Shown: in pieces, positions 41,331-49,311 of the stretch | Layout: each line of letters opens with the position of its first letter | Numbering within the stretch: the first letter of the stretch is position 1 | Assembly (NCBI RefSeq): GCF_012927105.1 | Contig: NZ_JABBFV010000018.1 | Coordinates: 23,472 to 87,471, forward strand | DNA length: 64,000 nucleotides | Source of the DNA: Sphingobium psychrophilum | Lineage (GTDB): Bacteria > Pseudomonadota > Alphaproteobacteria > Sphingomonadales > Sphingomonadaceae | Direction of reading: 5' to 3' | Translations under genes and position numbers: made by a program | Notes under the pieces: model-generated | Seen by the model: only the letters and a program-made list of their open reading frames with translations | What the model was told of the DNA's origin: nothing | The model's database searches: none

Positions 41331-42893
41331 CTAATTCACCATCCGCGCGCCGGACCAATAGGCGGCGCGCAGAGCTTTCTTGTCCATCTTGCCCGCCGCG
41401 GTCCGGGGAATGGCGGGGACGAAGGCGACGCTTTTGGGCGCCTTCACCCCGCCCAGCCGGGCCTTGGCATGGGCGATGATCTCAGTCTCTCCGATATCGT
41501 CGGCGACCACAATGGCGTGGACCGCCTCGCCCCATTTTGCATGGGGGATGCCGATGACCGCACATTCGCGCACCGCCGCCAGTTCGGTAACGGCGGCCTC
41601 CACTTCGGCGGAAAAGACGTTGAAGCCGCCCGACACGACCATGTCCTTCTTGCGATCAACGATGTAGAGATAGCCGTCCTTGTCGCGCCGGGCGACGTCG
41701 CCCGTATGGTGCCAGCCATGGGTGCGCATTTCGGCGGTGGCGTCGGGCATGGCATAATATTCGCGCGAGACGAGAACGCCGCGCACCACCAGTTCGCCGG
41801 CTTCACCATCGGGCAGGAGGTTGCCGTCATCGTCCATGATGCCGACCCGGACGGACCGGGTAGGCTGGCCGCAACTGGCGAGCCGTTCGGGCCGGTCGCC
41901 GGCGGCCGCCGCGGCGACCGCTTCGGGCGACAGCCAGGTGACAATCATCGGCGATTCCACCTGGCCATAGGCCTGGCAAAGGCAGGGGCCGAATATCTCG
42001 ACCGCCTGCCGCAATTTCTCCGGGGATACCGGCGATCCAACCAGCAGGAAGATTTTGAGCGAGGACGTATCGCTGCCCGTCAACTCAGCCGCGTCGAGCA
42101 AGCTGTAGAGCGCGGTCGGCGGCATATAGACATGGGTGACGCAATGCTGCGCGATCGCGTCGAGCACGGCGGGCGCATCGAAGCCGGACAGGATCACTTG
42201 GCTAGCGCCCAGTGACAGGGTCGCCAACGCCACCGGGCCGGCCGCATGGGTGATCGGTGCGACGACGAGTGAGACAGGTGTATCGGTTCTGCCATCGACC
42301 GCCTGCGCCAGCGTCTCGATCATCGTGCCCCAACCAAGATTGGTGACGACCACCCCCTTGGACGGACCCGTCGTGCCCCCGGTGGGGAAGAGGCCGACAA
42401 TGTCGTCAGGCTTGCCGAACGGATCGGAAAAGTCTGGCAAACTGTCCAACTCGCTGTTCGCGATGAACTGGTCGAGCGAGGGATCGCCATCATAAACGCG
42501 GTCGAGGCAGACGAAACGGGTCAGGCTCGGCACGCGCGCCTTGAGCGCTGCAACGTCCTCTGCTTGGCTGCTATGATAGAATAGCCAGCCGCAGCGGACA
42601 TAGTCGAGATAGGCGGCGTTGGCGTCGATCGCGTTGCGGGTGTTGACCGGCACCCATTGGCCGTTGGCGCGCCAGATGGCGAGTAGGGCGACCATCATCG
42701 CCGCGCTGTTGGGACCGTACAGCGCGATCGGCTGCTGATCGCGGAATCCCGCGCCGTGAAGCGCGACGGCGATCCGCGTCGTCAGCGCCTTGACCGCCCC
42801 GAAGCTCAGCGTCTCGCGGCTTGTCCCGTCGATCAGGCAGGGGCGTTCGGGACCAAGGTCGTGGCCCCGGTCGAAATAGTCAATCGCGCGCAT
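41331..42893 (-). CDS. AMP-forming acyl-/aryl-CoA ligase
   Basis: A 520-residue ANL-superfamily ligase. The AMP-binding loop reads LFPTGGTTGPSKGV near residue 175, then YGQVESPM near 325, GWHHTGDVARRDKDGY near 402, the hinge region DRKKDMVVSGGFNV near 419 and the catalytic Lys in RTAAGKMDKKAL near 505. It activates a carboxylic acid with ATP and CoA. It ends 43 bases before the PQQ gene and starts just after a GST (gap 4), so the run TonB receptor-GST-GST-ligase-PQQ enzyme-amidohydrolase may be transcribed together. A phenylpropanoid or aroyl-acetic acid is a reasonable substrate class. Confidence 0.9.
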   Translation of the reverse strand: MRAIDYFDRGHDLGPERPCLIDGTSRETLSFGAVKALTTRIAVALHGAGFRDQQPIALYGPNSAAMMVALLAIWRANGQWVPVNTRNAIDANAAYLDYVRCGWLFYHSSQAEDVAALKARVPSLTRFVCLDRVYDGDPSLDQFIANSELDSLPDFSDPFGKPDDIVGLFPTGGTTGPSKGVVVTNLGWGTMIETLAQAVDGRTDTPVSLVVAPITHAAGPVALATLSLGASQVILSGFDAPAVLDAIAQHCVTHVYMPPTALYSLLDAAELTGSDTSSLKIFLLVGSPVSPEKLRQAVEIFGPCLCQAYGQVESPMIVTWLSPEAVAAAAAGDRPERLASCGQPTRSVRVGIMDDDGNLLPDGEAGELVVRGVLVSREYYAMPDATAEMRTHGWHHTGDVARRDKDGYLYIVDRKKDMVVSGGFNVFSAEVEAAVTELAAVRECAVIGIPHAKWGEAVHAIVVADDIGETEIIAHAKARLGGVKAPKSVAFVPAIPRTAAGKMDKKALRAAYWSGARMVN

Positions 42894-42897
42894 TCTA

Positions 42898-43647
42898 TCA
42901 GCCCCAGCGGTTGATCTCCGGGCCGGGCGCCCAGATGGTTTCGGGGTGGGCTATGGTGGCCAGGCCCAACGCTCGCGCCACGGCGGGGCGGGCGCGCAGC
43001 CGCGCTCCCCAGGCGTCGGTCAGCGGCGCAGACGCGAAGGCTTCGGGGACGATCCCGCGCATTCCGGCCAGCCAGGCATGACTTTCAAGGTCGGCAATGG
43101 TGAAATCGCCCATCAGCCAGTCGCGTCCGTCGGCCAGCTGCGCCTCCACCTTCTCGACCGCCTGGACGATCTTGGTGCGGCTGTCGGCCAATTGGCTGTC
43201 GTCTGCCTTGCCCTCCACCGCGTTCTTCCACCGACCTTCGAGATCCGCGCTGGCGATACCGGCGGGGACGCCAAGCGGCGGCGCGGCGGCATTGCCCAGC
43301 GCGGCGGCGGCTGGCGCGACCCGTTCGATTACATAGCGGCACCAGGCCATCATCTGCCAGCGGGCATAGGGGTCGGCGGGGCGGATCGCCGGGCCGCTGC
43401 CCAACTCGTCCAAATAGCAGGCGAGGAAGACGCTGTCGGTCATCGCGACGCCGTCCACCACCAGCACAGGGCCTTCGCCCTCAATCGACTGGTCGACTTC
43501 GAGCGGGTGGGGCAGGGCGGTCGAGTGGCGTTCACCCGCGACCAGGTCGATCGCGCGCAGGTCCAGATCGACGCCTTTCTCGAAGGCGGCGGCCAGGACG
43601 GTGAAGGAGGGGCCGTTAGGCTGGCCATGATAGAGGATGCCGGTCAT
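42898..43647 (-). CDS. LigF/BaeAB-type glutathione S-transferase, subunit candidate 1
   Basis: A 249-residue GST. The N-terminal start ILYHGQPNGPSFTVLAAAFE places Asn11 and Ser14 at the glutathione site, and the C-terminal domain has YLDELGSGPAIRPADPYARW, DWLMGDFTIADLESHAWLAG and a tail EINRWG. Its ATG overlaps the stop of the preceding GST gene (ATGA), and both are in the LigF-like size range. N. aromaticivorans has a heterodimeric beta-etherase, BaeA-BaeB, encoded by adjacent genes (from memory); this pair is a candidate equivalent. The protein is more divergent than its partner. It could instead be a homodimeric GST of other specificity. Confidence 0.8.
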   Translation of the reverse strand: MTGILYHGQPNGPSFTVLAAAFEKGVDLDLRAIDLVAGERHSTALPHPLEVDQSIEGEGPVLVVDGVAMTDSVFLACYLDELGSGPAIRPADPYARWQMMAWCRYVIERVAPAAAALGNAAAPPLGVPAGIASADLEGRWKNAVEGKADDSQLADSRTKIVQAVEKVEAQLADGRDWLMGDFTIADLESHAWLAGMRGIVPEAFASAPLTDAWGARLRARPAVARALGLATIAHPETIWAPGPEINRWG

Positions 43648-44411
43648 GCGGGTTCGCTTTCGAGCAGGGAGATGCGGCGGGCGAGGTCGGTGCGGCCGAG
43701 CGCCCAGCAGGCGCGGGTCGCCGGGCGCGCATAAATGGCGCGCAGCCAGCGCATGATGTTGGGGGTCAATTCGTCATTGCACAGATGCGGCTGCGACAGC
43801 GGAATGGCATAGGCGAGGTTGAAGCCGTTGATGTCGGCCAGGCCATAACTGTCCGATGCCAGCCATAACCGCTGGCCCAGCGCTTCTTCCAGATAGCCGA
43901 TGCCCAGGCCGACGCGGCGCTGCGATTCCGCCATTTCTTCAGGCGAGAAGGCACCGTTGATCGCCTTGCGCCAGGCGACGCGCCGTTCGGGCATGGGAAT
44001 GCGGTCGATCGCCGCTTCCAGTTCGGCCGGGTCTTTCTGGCGCACCGATGGGCCGACGAAGACGCTCCAGCCGATCATCGAGAAACTGGGGGCGAGCCAC
44101 TGGTCCATGAACTTCATCCACCAGCGCGTGCGCCACTGATCGACCGGATCGGCGGGCATCAGGCGCGGACCGTCGAACGCTTCATCCACATATTCCATGA
44201 TCGCGGTGGATTCGGTCAGCACCAAGTCGCCGTGCTTCATCGCCGGAATGGTGCCGAGCGGGTTGACCGCCAGATAATCGGGCTTGTGCTGATCGAAGTT
44301 CAGCAGGTCGAGATAATGGCTGTCGAACGCCACGCCCTTTTCGAACAGCGCCAGCATGGGCTTGCCCGAATTGGCGTTGGGTTCCCAATGGTAGAGGGTT
44401 ACGTCGGTCAT
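43644..44411 (-). CDS. LigF/BaeAB-type glutathione S-transferase, subunit candidate 2
   Basis: A 255-residue GST from ATG 44411 (an upstream in-frame ATG at 44447 is less likely). TLYHWEPNANSGKPMLALFE carries the Asn14-Ser15 pair equivalent to Asn-Ser of LigF. Further LigF-like features are YLAVNPLGTIPAMKHGD, LTESTAIMEYVDEAFDGP, the WWMKFMDQWLAPSFSMIGW helix and PMPERRVAWRKAINGAFS (compare the LigF PIPEQQxKWRxARxGF). It begins 65 bases after the end of the TonB receptor gene, transcribed in the same direction. Likely a beta-etherase-type subunit acting on C-alpha-keto ethers together with the next gene product. Confidence 0.84.
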   Translation of the reverse strand: MTDVTLYHWEPNANSGKPMLALFEKGVAFDSHYLDLLNFDQHKPDYLAVNPLGTIPAMKHGDLVLTESTAIMEYVDEAFDGPRLMPADPVDQWRTRWWMKFMDQWLAPSFSMIGWSVFVGPSVRQKDPAELEAAIDRIPMPERRVAWRKAINGAFSPEEMAESQRRVGLGIGYLEEALGQRLWLASDSYGLADINGFNLAYAIPLSQPHLCNDELTPNIMRWLRAIYARPATRACWALGRTDLARRISLLESEPA

Positions 44412-44475
44412 GCCGGATGGGTCTCCGAAAAGAAGCCGGCCGGGCATGTGCTGCCCGACCGACCGAGGGGGAGGC

Positions 44476-46998
44476 TTAGAACTTCTTCTTCACGGTCACC
44501 GCCCATTCACGCGGATTGCCGGGGCGGCCTTTGCGGACACCGCCGCCTGCGCCGCGCAGGTCGAGAACGGAGAGGAGATAATATTTGTCGAAAAGATTGG
44601 TGACTTCGAACGACACGTCGAGATCCTCATCCGCATTCTGCCAGGTGACCCGCGCATTGGCGAGCGTGTAGGCGGGCACGAAATTGAGGATGCGTTCGCC
44701 GTTCACGACCGACGGACCGCCATATTTCTTGTCTTCGTAGGTGACGTCGAAGCGCGGCGTCAGGCTGCCAGCCTTGTCGAGGTCGATCTTATACTGGGCG
44801 CCGACGCTGAACTTCCAGGGTGGCGAGGCGGGCGGGTCGGAGGGCGACACGCCGCCGGGGTTGGTGCCGCCCGGCACGGTCGGGGATGTCGCCGCCGGAT
44901 CAAGGCTGCTGGCGATATATTTGAAGTCCAGATAGCTGATCGACGCATCGATCGCGAGGCCGTCTATGGGATAGGCGGACAGTTCCGCCTCGAACCCCTT
45001 CACGCGCGCATCGCCCGCGTTGAGCCGCGCGGCGCAGGGCGCGCCAGGACAGGTCAGCACCGGGATCTGGATATCGACGTAGTCGTTGATGAAGGCGGAC
45101 GCATTGAGGCGGACCCGGCGATTGAAGAAATCGCTCTTGAACCCGATTTCATAGGCGGTCAGCTTTTCGGGACGGAAGGCGATGACCTGCTGCGTATTGA
45201 AGGGACGCGGATTGGAACCGCCGCCCTTGAAGCCGGTCGACACCGATCCATAGACCATCAGGCTGTCGGTCAGTCGATAATCGGCGGCCACCCGATAGTC
45301 CCAGCGCTTGGCGCTATAATGGGCGGTAAGGCCGGACAGGGCGGTGACCGTTTCGGTGGTGTTGCCGTTGCCATTATAATCGAGCGTATCGGCGCCCGAA
45401 TAGCCGATCCCATAGGCGACGCCGACGGGATCGAGGAAGCGGTTGACCGACCCGTCATAATTCAGGCGAAAATAGGTCTGGTCCTTGGTTTCGGCCGTGT
45501 AGCGGAGGCCACCACTCAGGGTCAGGCGATCGATCGGCTTCCAAGACAAATGTGCGAACGCGGCCTTGGCTTCCGCCTTGGTCGGGTCGGGCTGGCGGAA
45601 TTGCAGCGGATAGACCGCGACATAGCGAATGTCCTGGAACGAGTCATAGGTGGATTTCTGCTTGAAATAATAGCCGCCGACCGTGCCGTTCAGGCTGTCG
45701 CTCAGGTCGATGTTCAACCGGACTTCCTGGCTGAAGCTCCAATTCTCCAGCGAGTTGCGGCCGAAATTGGTGTTGGCGGGCGACAGGTCGTCGTCTGAAT
45801 CGAACTGAGTGTCGAAGCTGCGATAGCCGGTGATCGATGTCAGCTTGAAGGCGTCGGACAGGGCATAGTTGACCTGGCCGGACACGCCCCAGCCCTTGTA
45901 GAGGCTGCGATCGGTGCCTTGGGTCGCTGCAAGCGGGGTGCCCGCTGCGCCGAACGGATCGACCGGGATCGGCGGCGTCCAGACGCCCGCCGGCTGACCG
46001 GTGCCGATATAGTTGCAATAGCGGCCGCAGATGAAGCGATTGTCATAGGGGATGCCTGGGGCGGGATTGGTGTTGGGCGAATTGATGGCGGCCGTGTCGA
46101 GCAGCACTTCGCCCGCGATCGTATGTTCGTCGCGGGTATAATCGCCGATCAGGGTCACATCCAGCTTGTCGCTGGGTTCCCAGGCCAGGATGGCGCGGAT
46201 CGCCTGGTATCCCACACCGCCCAGCTTGCTGATGGTGCAATCGCCGGCAGACCGTGTGGACGGGATGCCGCTCCCCGGATTGGCGCAGCCATAATCGATG
46301 CGATCGACAAAGCCGTCCTGCTGCTTGGCGACGCCCGATATGCGGACGGCCAACGTATCGGTGATGCCGAAATCAGCGGCGGCGCGGATGCCGATGCGGT
46401 TGCGGATGCCGTAATTCACCTCGACAAAGCCGCCGCCATCGCCCGAGGGGCGCTTGGAATAGAGTTTGATCGCGCCGCCCTCGGCATTGCGGCCGGCAAG
46501 CGTGCCTTGCGGCCCGCGCAGGATTTCGACGCGGTCGAGATCGAGCAGTTCGAACACCGCGCCGGTCAGCTGCGGATAATAGACATCGTCGATATAGATG
46601 CCGACGCCCGGTTCGTAGGCCGGGTTGAAGTCGTTCTGGCCGATGCCGCGGATCGACGCGGTGATGGACGGACCGAAAGATGCGCCCTGCGGCTTCAACG
46701 ACACGTTGGGCGCGGCGTCGGCCATCTGCGCCAGGTTGGTCTGGCTCTTGGCCTCCAGCTCGGCCGCGCCGACGGCGGTGATGGAGATGGGCGTGTCCTG
46801 CAACCGCTGTGCGCGGAACTGGGCGGTGACGACGATGTCGGCCACCGAACTTTGCGCCTCCGTACCCTGCTCGGCGGCTTGTGGCGCAGCGGCGGGTGGC
46901 GGGGCCGATGTCTGCGCCGAGGCCGGCGTTGTGATTGCGAGGATGGAGGCTGACGCCAAAAAGGCGCGCGACATCATTGCACGAAGATCGTGTTGCAT
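44476..46998 (-). CDS. TonB-dependent outer-membrane receptor of the aromatic island
   Basis: An 840-residue receptor. ATG 46998 follows GGAGAGGGG, and the signal peptide ends near ITTPASAQ. A TonB box-like ADIVVTAQFRAQRLQD lies at residues 53-68, then the plug (NVSLKPQGASFGPSITASIRG shortened here to its start NVSLKPQG) and a barrel ending in Phe (AVTVKKKF). In sphingomonads receptors next to lig genes import lignin dimers and aromatic acids. It precedes the GST pair and ligase, and a motif shared with three other promoters lies 86 bases upstream. Together these features suggest uptake of the lignin oligomers processed here. Confidence 0.92.
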   Translation of the reverse strand: MQHDLRAMMSRAFLASASILAITTPASAQTSAPPPAAAPQAAEQGTEAQSSVADIVVTAQFRAQRLQDTPISITAVGAAELEAKSQTNLAQMADAAPNVSLKPQGASFGPSITASIRGIGQNDFNPAYEPGVGIYIDDVYYPQLTGAVFELLDLDRVEILRGPQGTLAGRNAEGGAIKLYSKRPSGDGGGFVEVNYGIRNRIGIRAAADFGITDTLAVRISGVAKQQDGFVDRIDYGCANPGSGIPSTRSAGDCTISKLGGVGYQAIRAILAWEPSDKLDVTLIGDYTRDEHTIAGEVLLDTAAINSPNTNPAPGIPYDNRFICGRYCNYIGTGQPAGVWTPPIPVDPFGAAGTPLAATQGTDRSLYKGWGVSGQVNYALSDAFKLTSITGYRSFDTQFDSDDDLSPANTNFGRNSLENWSFSQEVRLNIDLSDSLNGTVGGYYFKQKSTYDSFQDIRYVAVYPLQFRQPDPTKAEAKAAFAHLSWKPIDRLTLSGGLRYTAETKDQTYFRLNYDGSVNRFLDPVGVAYGIGYSGADTLDYNGNGNTTETVTALSGLTAHYSAKRWDYRVAADYRLTDSLMVYGSVSTGFKGGGSNPRPFNTQQVIAFRPEKLTAYEIGFKSDFFNRRVRLNASAFINDYVDIQIPVLTCPGAPCAARLNAGDARVKGFEAELSAYPIDGLAIDASISYLDFKYIASSLDPAATSPTVPGGTNPGGVSPSDPPASPPWKFSVGAQYKIDLDKAGSLTPRFDVTYEDKKYGGPSVVNGERILNFVPAYTLANARVTWQNADEDLDVSFEVTNLFDKYYLLSVLDLRGAGGGVRKGRPGNPREWAVTVKKKF

Positions 46999-47083
46999 GG
47001 GTAATCCCCTCTCCTAATTTCGGCTTGAGATCCGTCCTGCCCGGACGTGACCCGCCTCATGACGTTGCTGTGCGTCGATTGTT

Positions 47084-47175
47084 AGTAAGACATACAATTT
47101 TATGCGATGCAAGAGCCTGATCGGCTTCACAACGAACATTGTTGCACTATTTGCCTTTATTGCGAGAGGGCAAAT
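47084..47175 (-). promoter_or_regulatory. Candidate operators upstream of the TonB receptor
   Basis: The gap 46999-47270 holds AGTAAGACATACAAT (47084-47098), one of four related sites in the island, and a 7-bp inverted repeat ATTTGCC (47149-47155) / GGCAAAT (47169-47175). The stretch is AT-rich and likely contains the receptor promoter. The MarR gene ends at 47271, so the gap is not shared with a divergent promoter. Confidence 0.5.
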
Positions 47176-47270
47176 AATACTGTTGTCTCTATTGGTAGTA
47201 GTGGCAGTAACAGGATGATTGGGGTGAAGAGGGGAAGCCCCGCAAATCCTTTACTTCGCCATGTCTGCGT

Positions 47271-47735
47271 TCAGACGTAGACGCGACGCAGCAGCTCCAC
47301 CAGCATCGCGGTTTCGGCCGGGCTGAACCGGGCTTTCAGCCAATTTTCATGCTCGGCGATGCAGGCGCGCGCTTGGCGCAGCGAGTCGCGGCCACCCTCG
47401 GTCAGGCTCAACGTCTGGCGGCGGCGATCCTGCGCGGAGGCGCCGCGGGTCAGAAAACCGCGGTCCTGCATGCGATTGACGATCGCCATCACGCTCGCCC
47501 GGTCCATTTTCAGTCGGCGGCCGATATCCGCCTGCGCGATGCCGGGCTGATCCTCGATCAGCCAGAGGACGGCGACCTGCTTCTGGGTCAGGCCCAGGTC
47601 GCTGAAGGTTTCGGTGAAGTGCTGATAGACCGCCGCGCTGGCAAGCCGGATGTGAAATCCCACCAGCCCGTCGATGCCGCTGAGGCGAGGATCGGGGAAG
47701 AGGTCGAGCGGCTCGATATCGTTCATGGTATTCAT
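47271..47735 (-). CDS. MarR-family transcriptional regulator
   Basis: A 154-residue regulator (ATG 47735; another in-frame ATG at 47726, neither with a strong ribosome-binding site). The winged-helix core reads LTQKQVAVLWLIEDQPGI, QADIGRRLKMDRASVMAIVN and the wing RGFLTRGASAQDRRRQTLSL, typical of MarR. It is divergent from the lignostilbene dioxygenase gene across 103 bases that contain the site TGATTGTCACATACAAT. Related sites upstream of the TonB receptor, the SnoaL-like gene and the third LigD-like SDR suggest a local regulon that responds to an aromatic effector, as MarR proteins of lig and hydroxycinnamate systems do. Confidence 0.9.
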   Translation of the reverse strand: MNTMNDIEPLDLFPDPRLSGIDGLVGFHIRLASAAVYQHFTETFSDLGLTQKQVAVLWLIEDQPGIAQADIGRRLKMDRASVMAIVNRMQDRGFLTRGASAQDRRRQTLSLTEGGRDSLRQARACIAEHENWLKARFSPAETAMLVELLRRVYV

Positions 47736-47790
47736 AGTAACAGTGTGCGGAGTAAGTGCCGATACGTCAATGCGGCCACTTGAAAAAATG

Positions 47791-47807
47791 TGATTGTCAC
47801 ATACAAT
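47791..47807 (+). promoter_or_regulatory. Candidate MarR site before the dioxygenase gene
   Basis: TGATTGTCACATACAAT lies 32-48 bases before the dioxygenase start and 56 bases before the MarR start. ACATACAAT is shared exactly with 47090-47098 and, inverted, with 54179-54187. Confidence 0.5.
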
Positions 47808-47838
47808 ATCTTCAACCATAAAAGGGAGAGGATCAGCC

Positions 47839-49308
47839 ATGGCGCATTTTCCGGACACGCCGTCTTTCACGGGTTTCAACACGCCCACGCGGATCGAGGC
47901 GGACATCGCCGACCTGGACATAAAGGGGGCGGTGCCGCCCGAACTGGACGGCGCCTTCTACCGGGTGCAACCCGACCCCCAATTTCCGCCGCGGCTGGGC
48001 GACGATATCGCCTTCAACGGCGACGGCATGATCACCATGTTCCGCTTTCATGACGGTCAGGTCGATTTCCGCCAGCGCTGGGCGAAGACCGACAAGTGGA
48101 AGCTGGAGCATGAGGCGGGTAAGGCTTTGTTCGGTGCCTATCGCAATCCGCTGACCGACGACCCTGCGGTCGCGGGACTGGTGCGCGGCACCGCCAATAC
48201 GACCGCCTTCATCCATGGCGGGAAACTCTATGCGCTGAAAGAAGACAGCCCGGCGCTGGTGATGGACCCGGCGACGCTGGAGACGGACGGCTATACATGG
48301 TTCGACGGCGCGATGACCGGTCAGACCTTCACCGCCCATCCCAAGATTGATCCGGCGACTGGCGACATGATCGCCTTTGGCTATGCGGCCAAGGGGGTGC
48401 TGACGCGCGACATGACCTATTATGTCGTGTCGCCGGACGGGCAGCTCAAACAGGAAATATGGTTTGAAACGCCCTATTATGCCATGATGCACGACTTCGC
48501 GATCACGCCTGACTATGCGCTGTTCCATGTCGTGCCCAGCACATCCAACTGGGAGCGACTGGAGCAGGGGTTGCCGCATTTCGGTTTCGATACCACTCTG
48601 CCGGTCTATCTGGGCGTCCTGCCGCGCCGGGCCGATGCGACCGCCGCGGACATACGCTGGTTCAAGCGCGACAATTGTTTCGCCAGCCATGTCATGAACG
48701 CCTTTCAGGACGGCACGAAAATCCATTTCGACACGCCCGAAGCGAAGAACAATATGTTCCCCTTCTTCCCCGACATTCACGGCGCGCCGTTCAACGGGCC
48801 GGAATCGGCAAGTTTCCTGACGCGCTGGACCGTCGACATGGCGTCCAATGGCGAGGATTTCGCCAGCGTGCAGCGGCTGACCAATATGATGGGGGAGTTT
48901 CCCCGGATCGACGATCGCCAGACCGGCCTGCCCTATCGCTATGGCTGGTTGCTGGTGATCGACCCGACCAAGCCGGTGGAACTGAAAGGGGGCAGTCCGT
49001 CGGGCATGTTGATGAACACGCTGGGCCTGATCGATCACCAGACCGGCGCGGAGCAAAAATGGTGGTGCGGGCCGCTGTCGTCGTTGCAAGAACCCTGCTT
49101 CATTCCACGCAGCCCCGACGCGGCCGAAGGCGATGGCTGGATCGTGCAGGTGTGCAACCGGCTGGAGGAGCATCGCAGCGACCTGCTGCTGTTCGATGCG
49201 CTCGACATCGCCAAGGGGCCGATCGCGGAAATCCGTATTCCCATCCGCCTGCGTTTCGGGCTGCACGGCAACTGGGCAACGGCCGACCAGATCGGGCTGG
49301 CGGCTTAG
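47839..49308 (+). CDS. Carotenoid/lignostilbene cleavage oxygenase
   Basis: A 489-residue seven-bladed propeller dioxygenase. ATG 47839 follows GGGAGAGG. The four Fe(II)-binding His are visible in FTAHPKID, YAMMHDFAI, CFASHVMNAF and the C-terminal FGLHGNWA. DGAFYRVQPDPQFPPRLGDD and AFNGDGMITMFRF near the start are family hallmarks. In sphingomonads this family (Lsd, NOV1/NOV2) splits the central double bond of lignostilbene, formed from beta-1 and phenylcoumaran dimers, to two benzaldehydes such as vanillin. The setting among lig genes supports that over carotenoid cleavage. It converges on the MFS gene with a 3-base gap. Confidence 0.9.
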   Translation: MAHFPDTPSFTGFNTPTRIEADIADLDIKGAVPPELDGAFYRVQPDPQFPPRLGDDIAFNGDGMITMFRFHDGQVDFRQRWAKTDKWKLEHEAGKALFGAYRNPLTDDPAVAGLVRGTANTTAFIHGGKLYALKEDSPALVMDPATLETDGYTWFDGAMTGQTFTAHPKIDPATGDMIAFGYAAKGVLTRDMTYYVVSPDGQLKQEIWFETPYYAMMHDFAITPDYALFHVVPSTSNWERLEQGLPHFGFDTTLPVYLGVLPRRADATAADIRWFKRDNCFASHVMNAFQDGTKIHFDTPEAKNNMFPFFPDIHGAPFNGPESASFLTRWTVDMASNGEDFASVQRLTNMMGEFPRIDDRQTGLPYRYGWLLVIDPTKPVELKGGSPSGMLMNTLGLIDHQTGAEQKWWCGPLSSLQEPCFIPRSPDAAEGDGWIVQVCNRLEEHRSDLLLFDALDIAKGPIAEIRIPIRLRFGLHGNWATADQIGLAA

Positions 49309-49311
49309 CGG

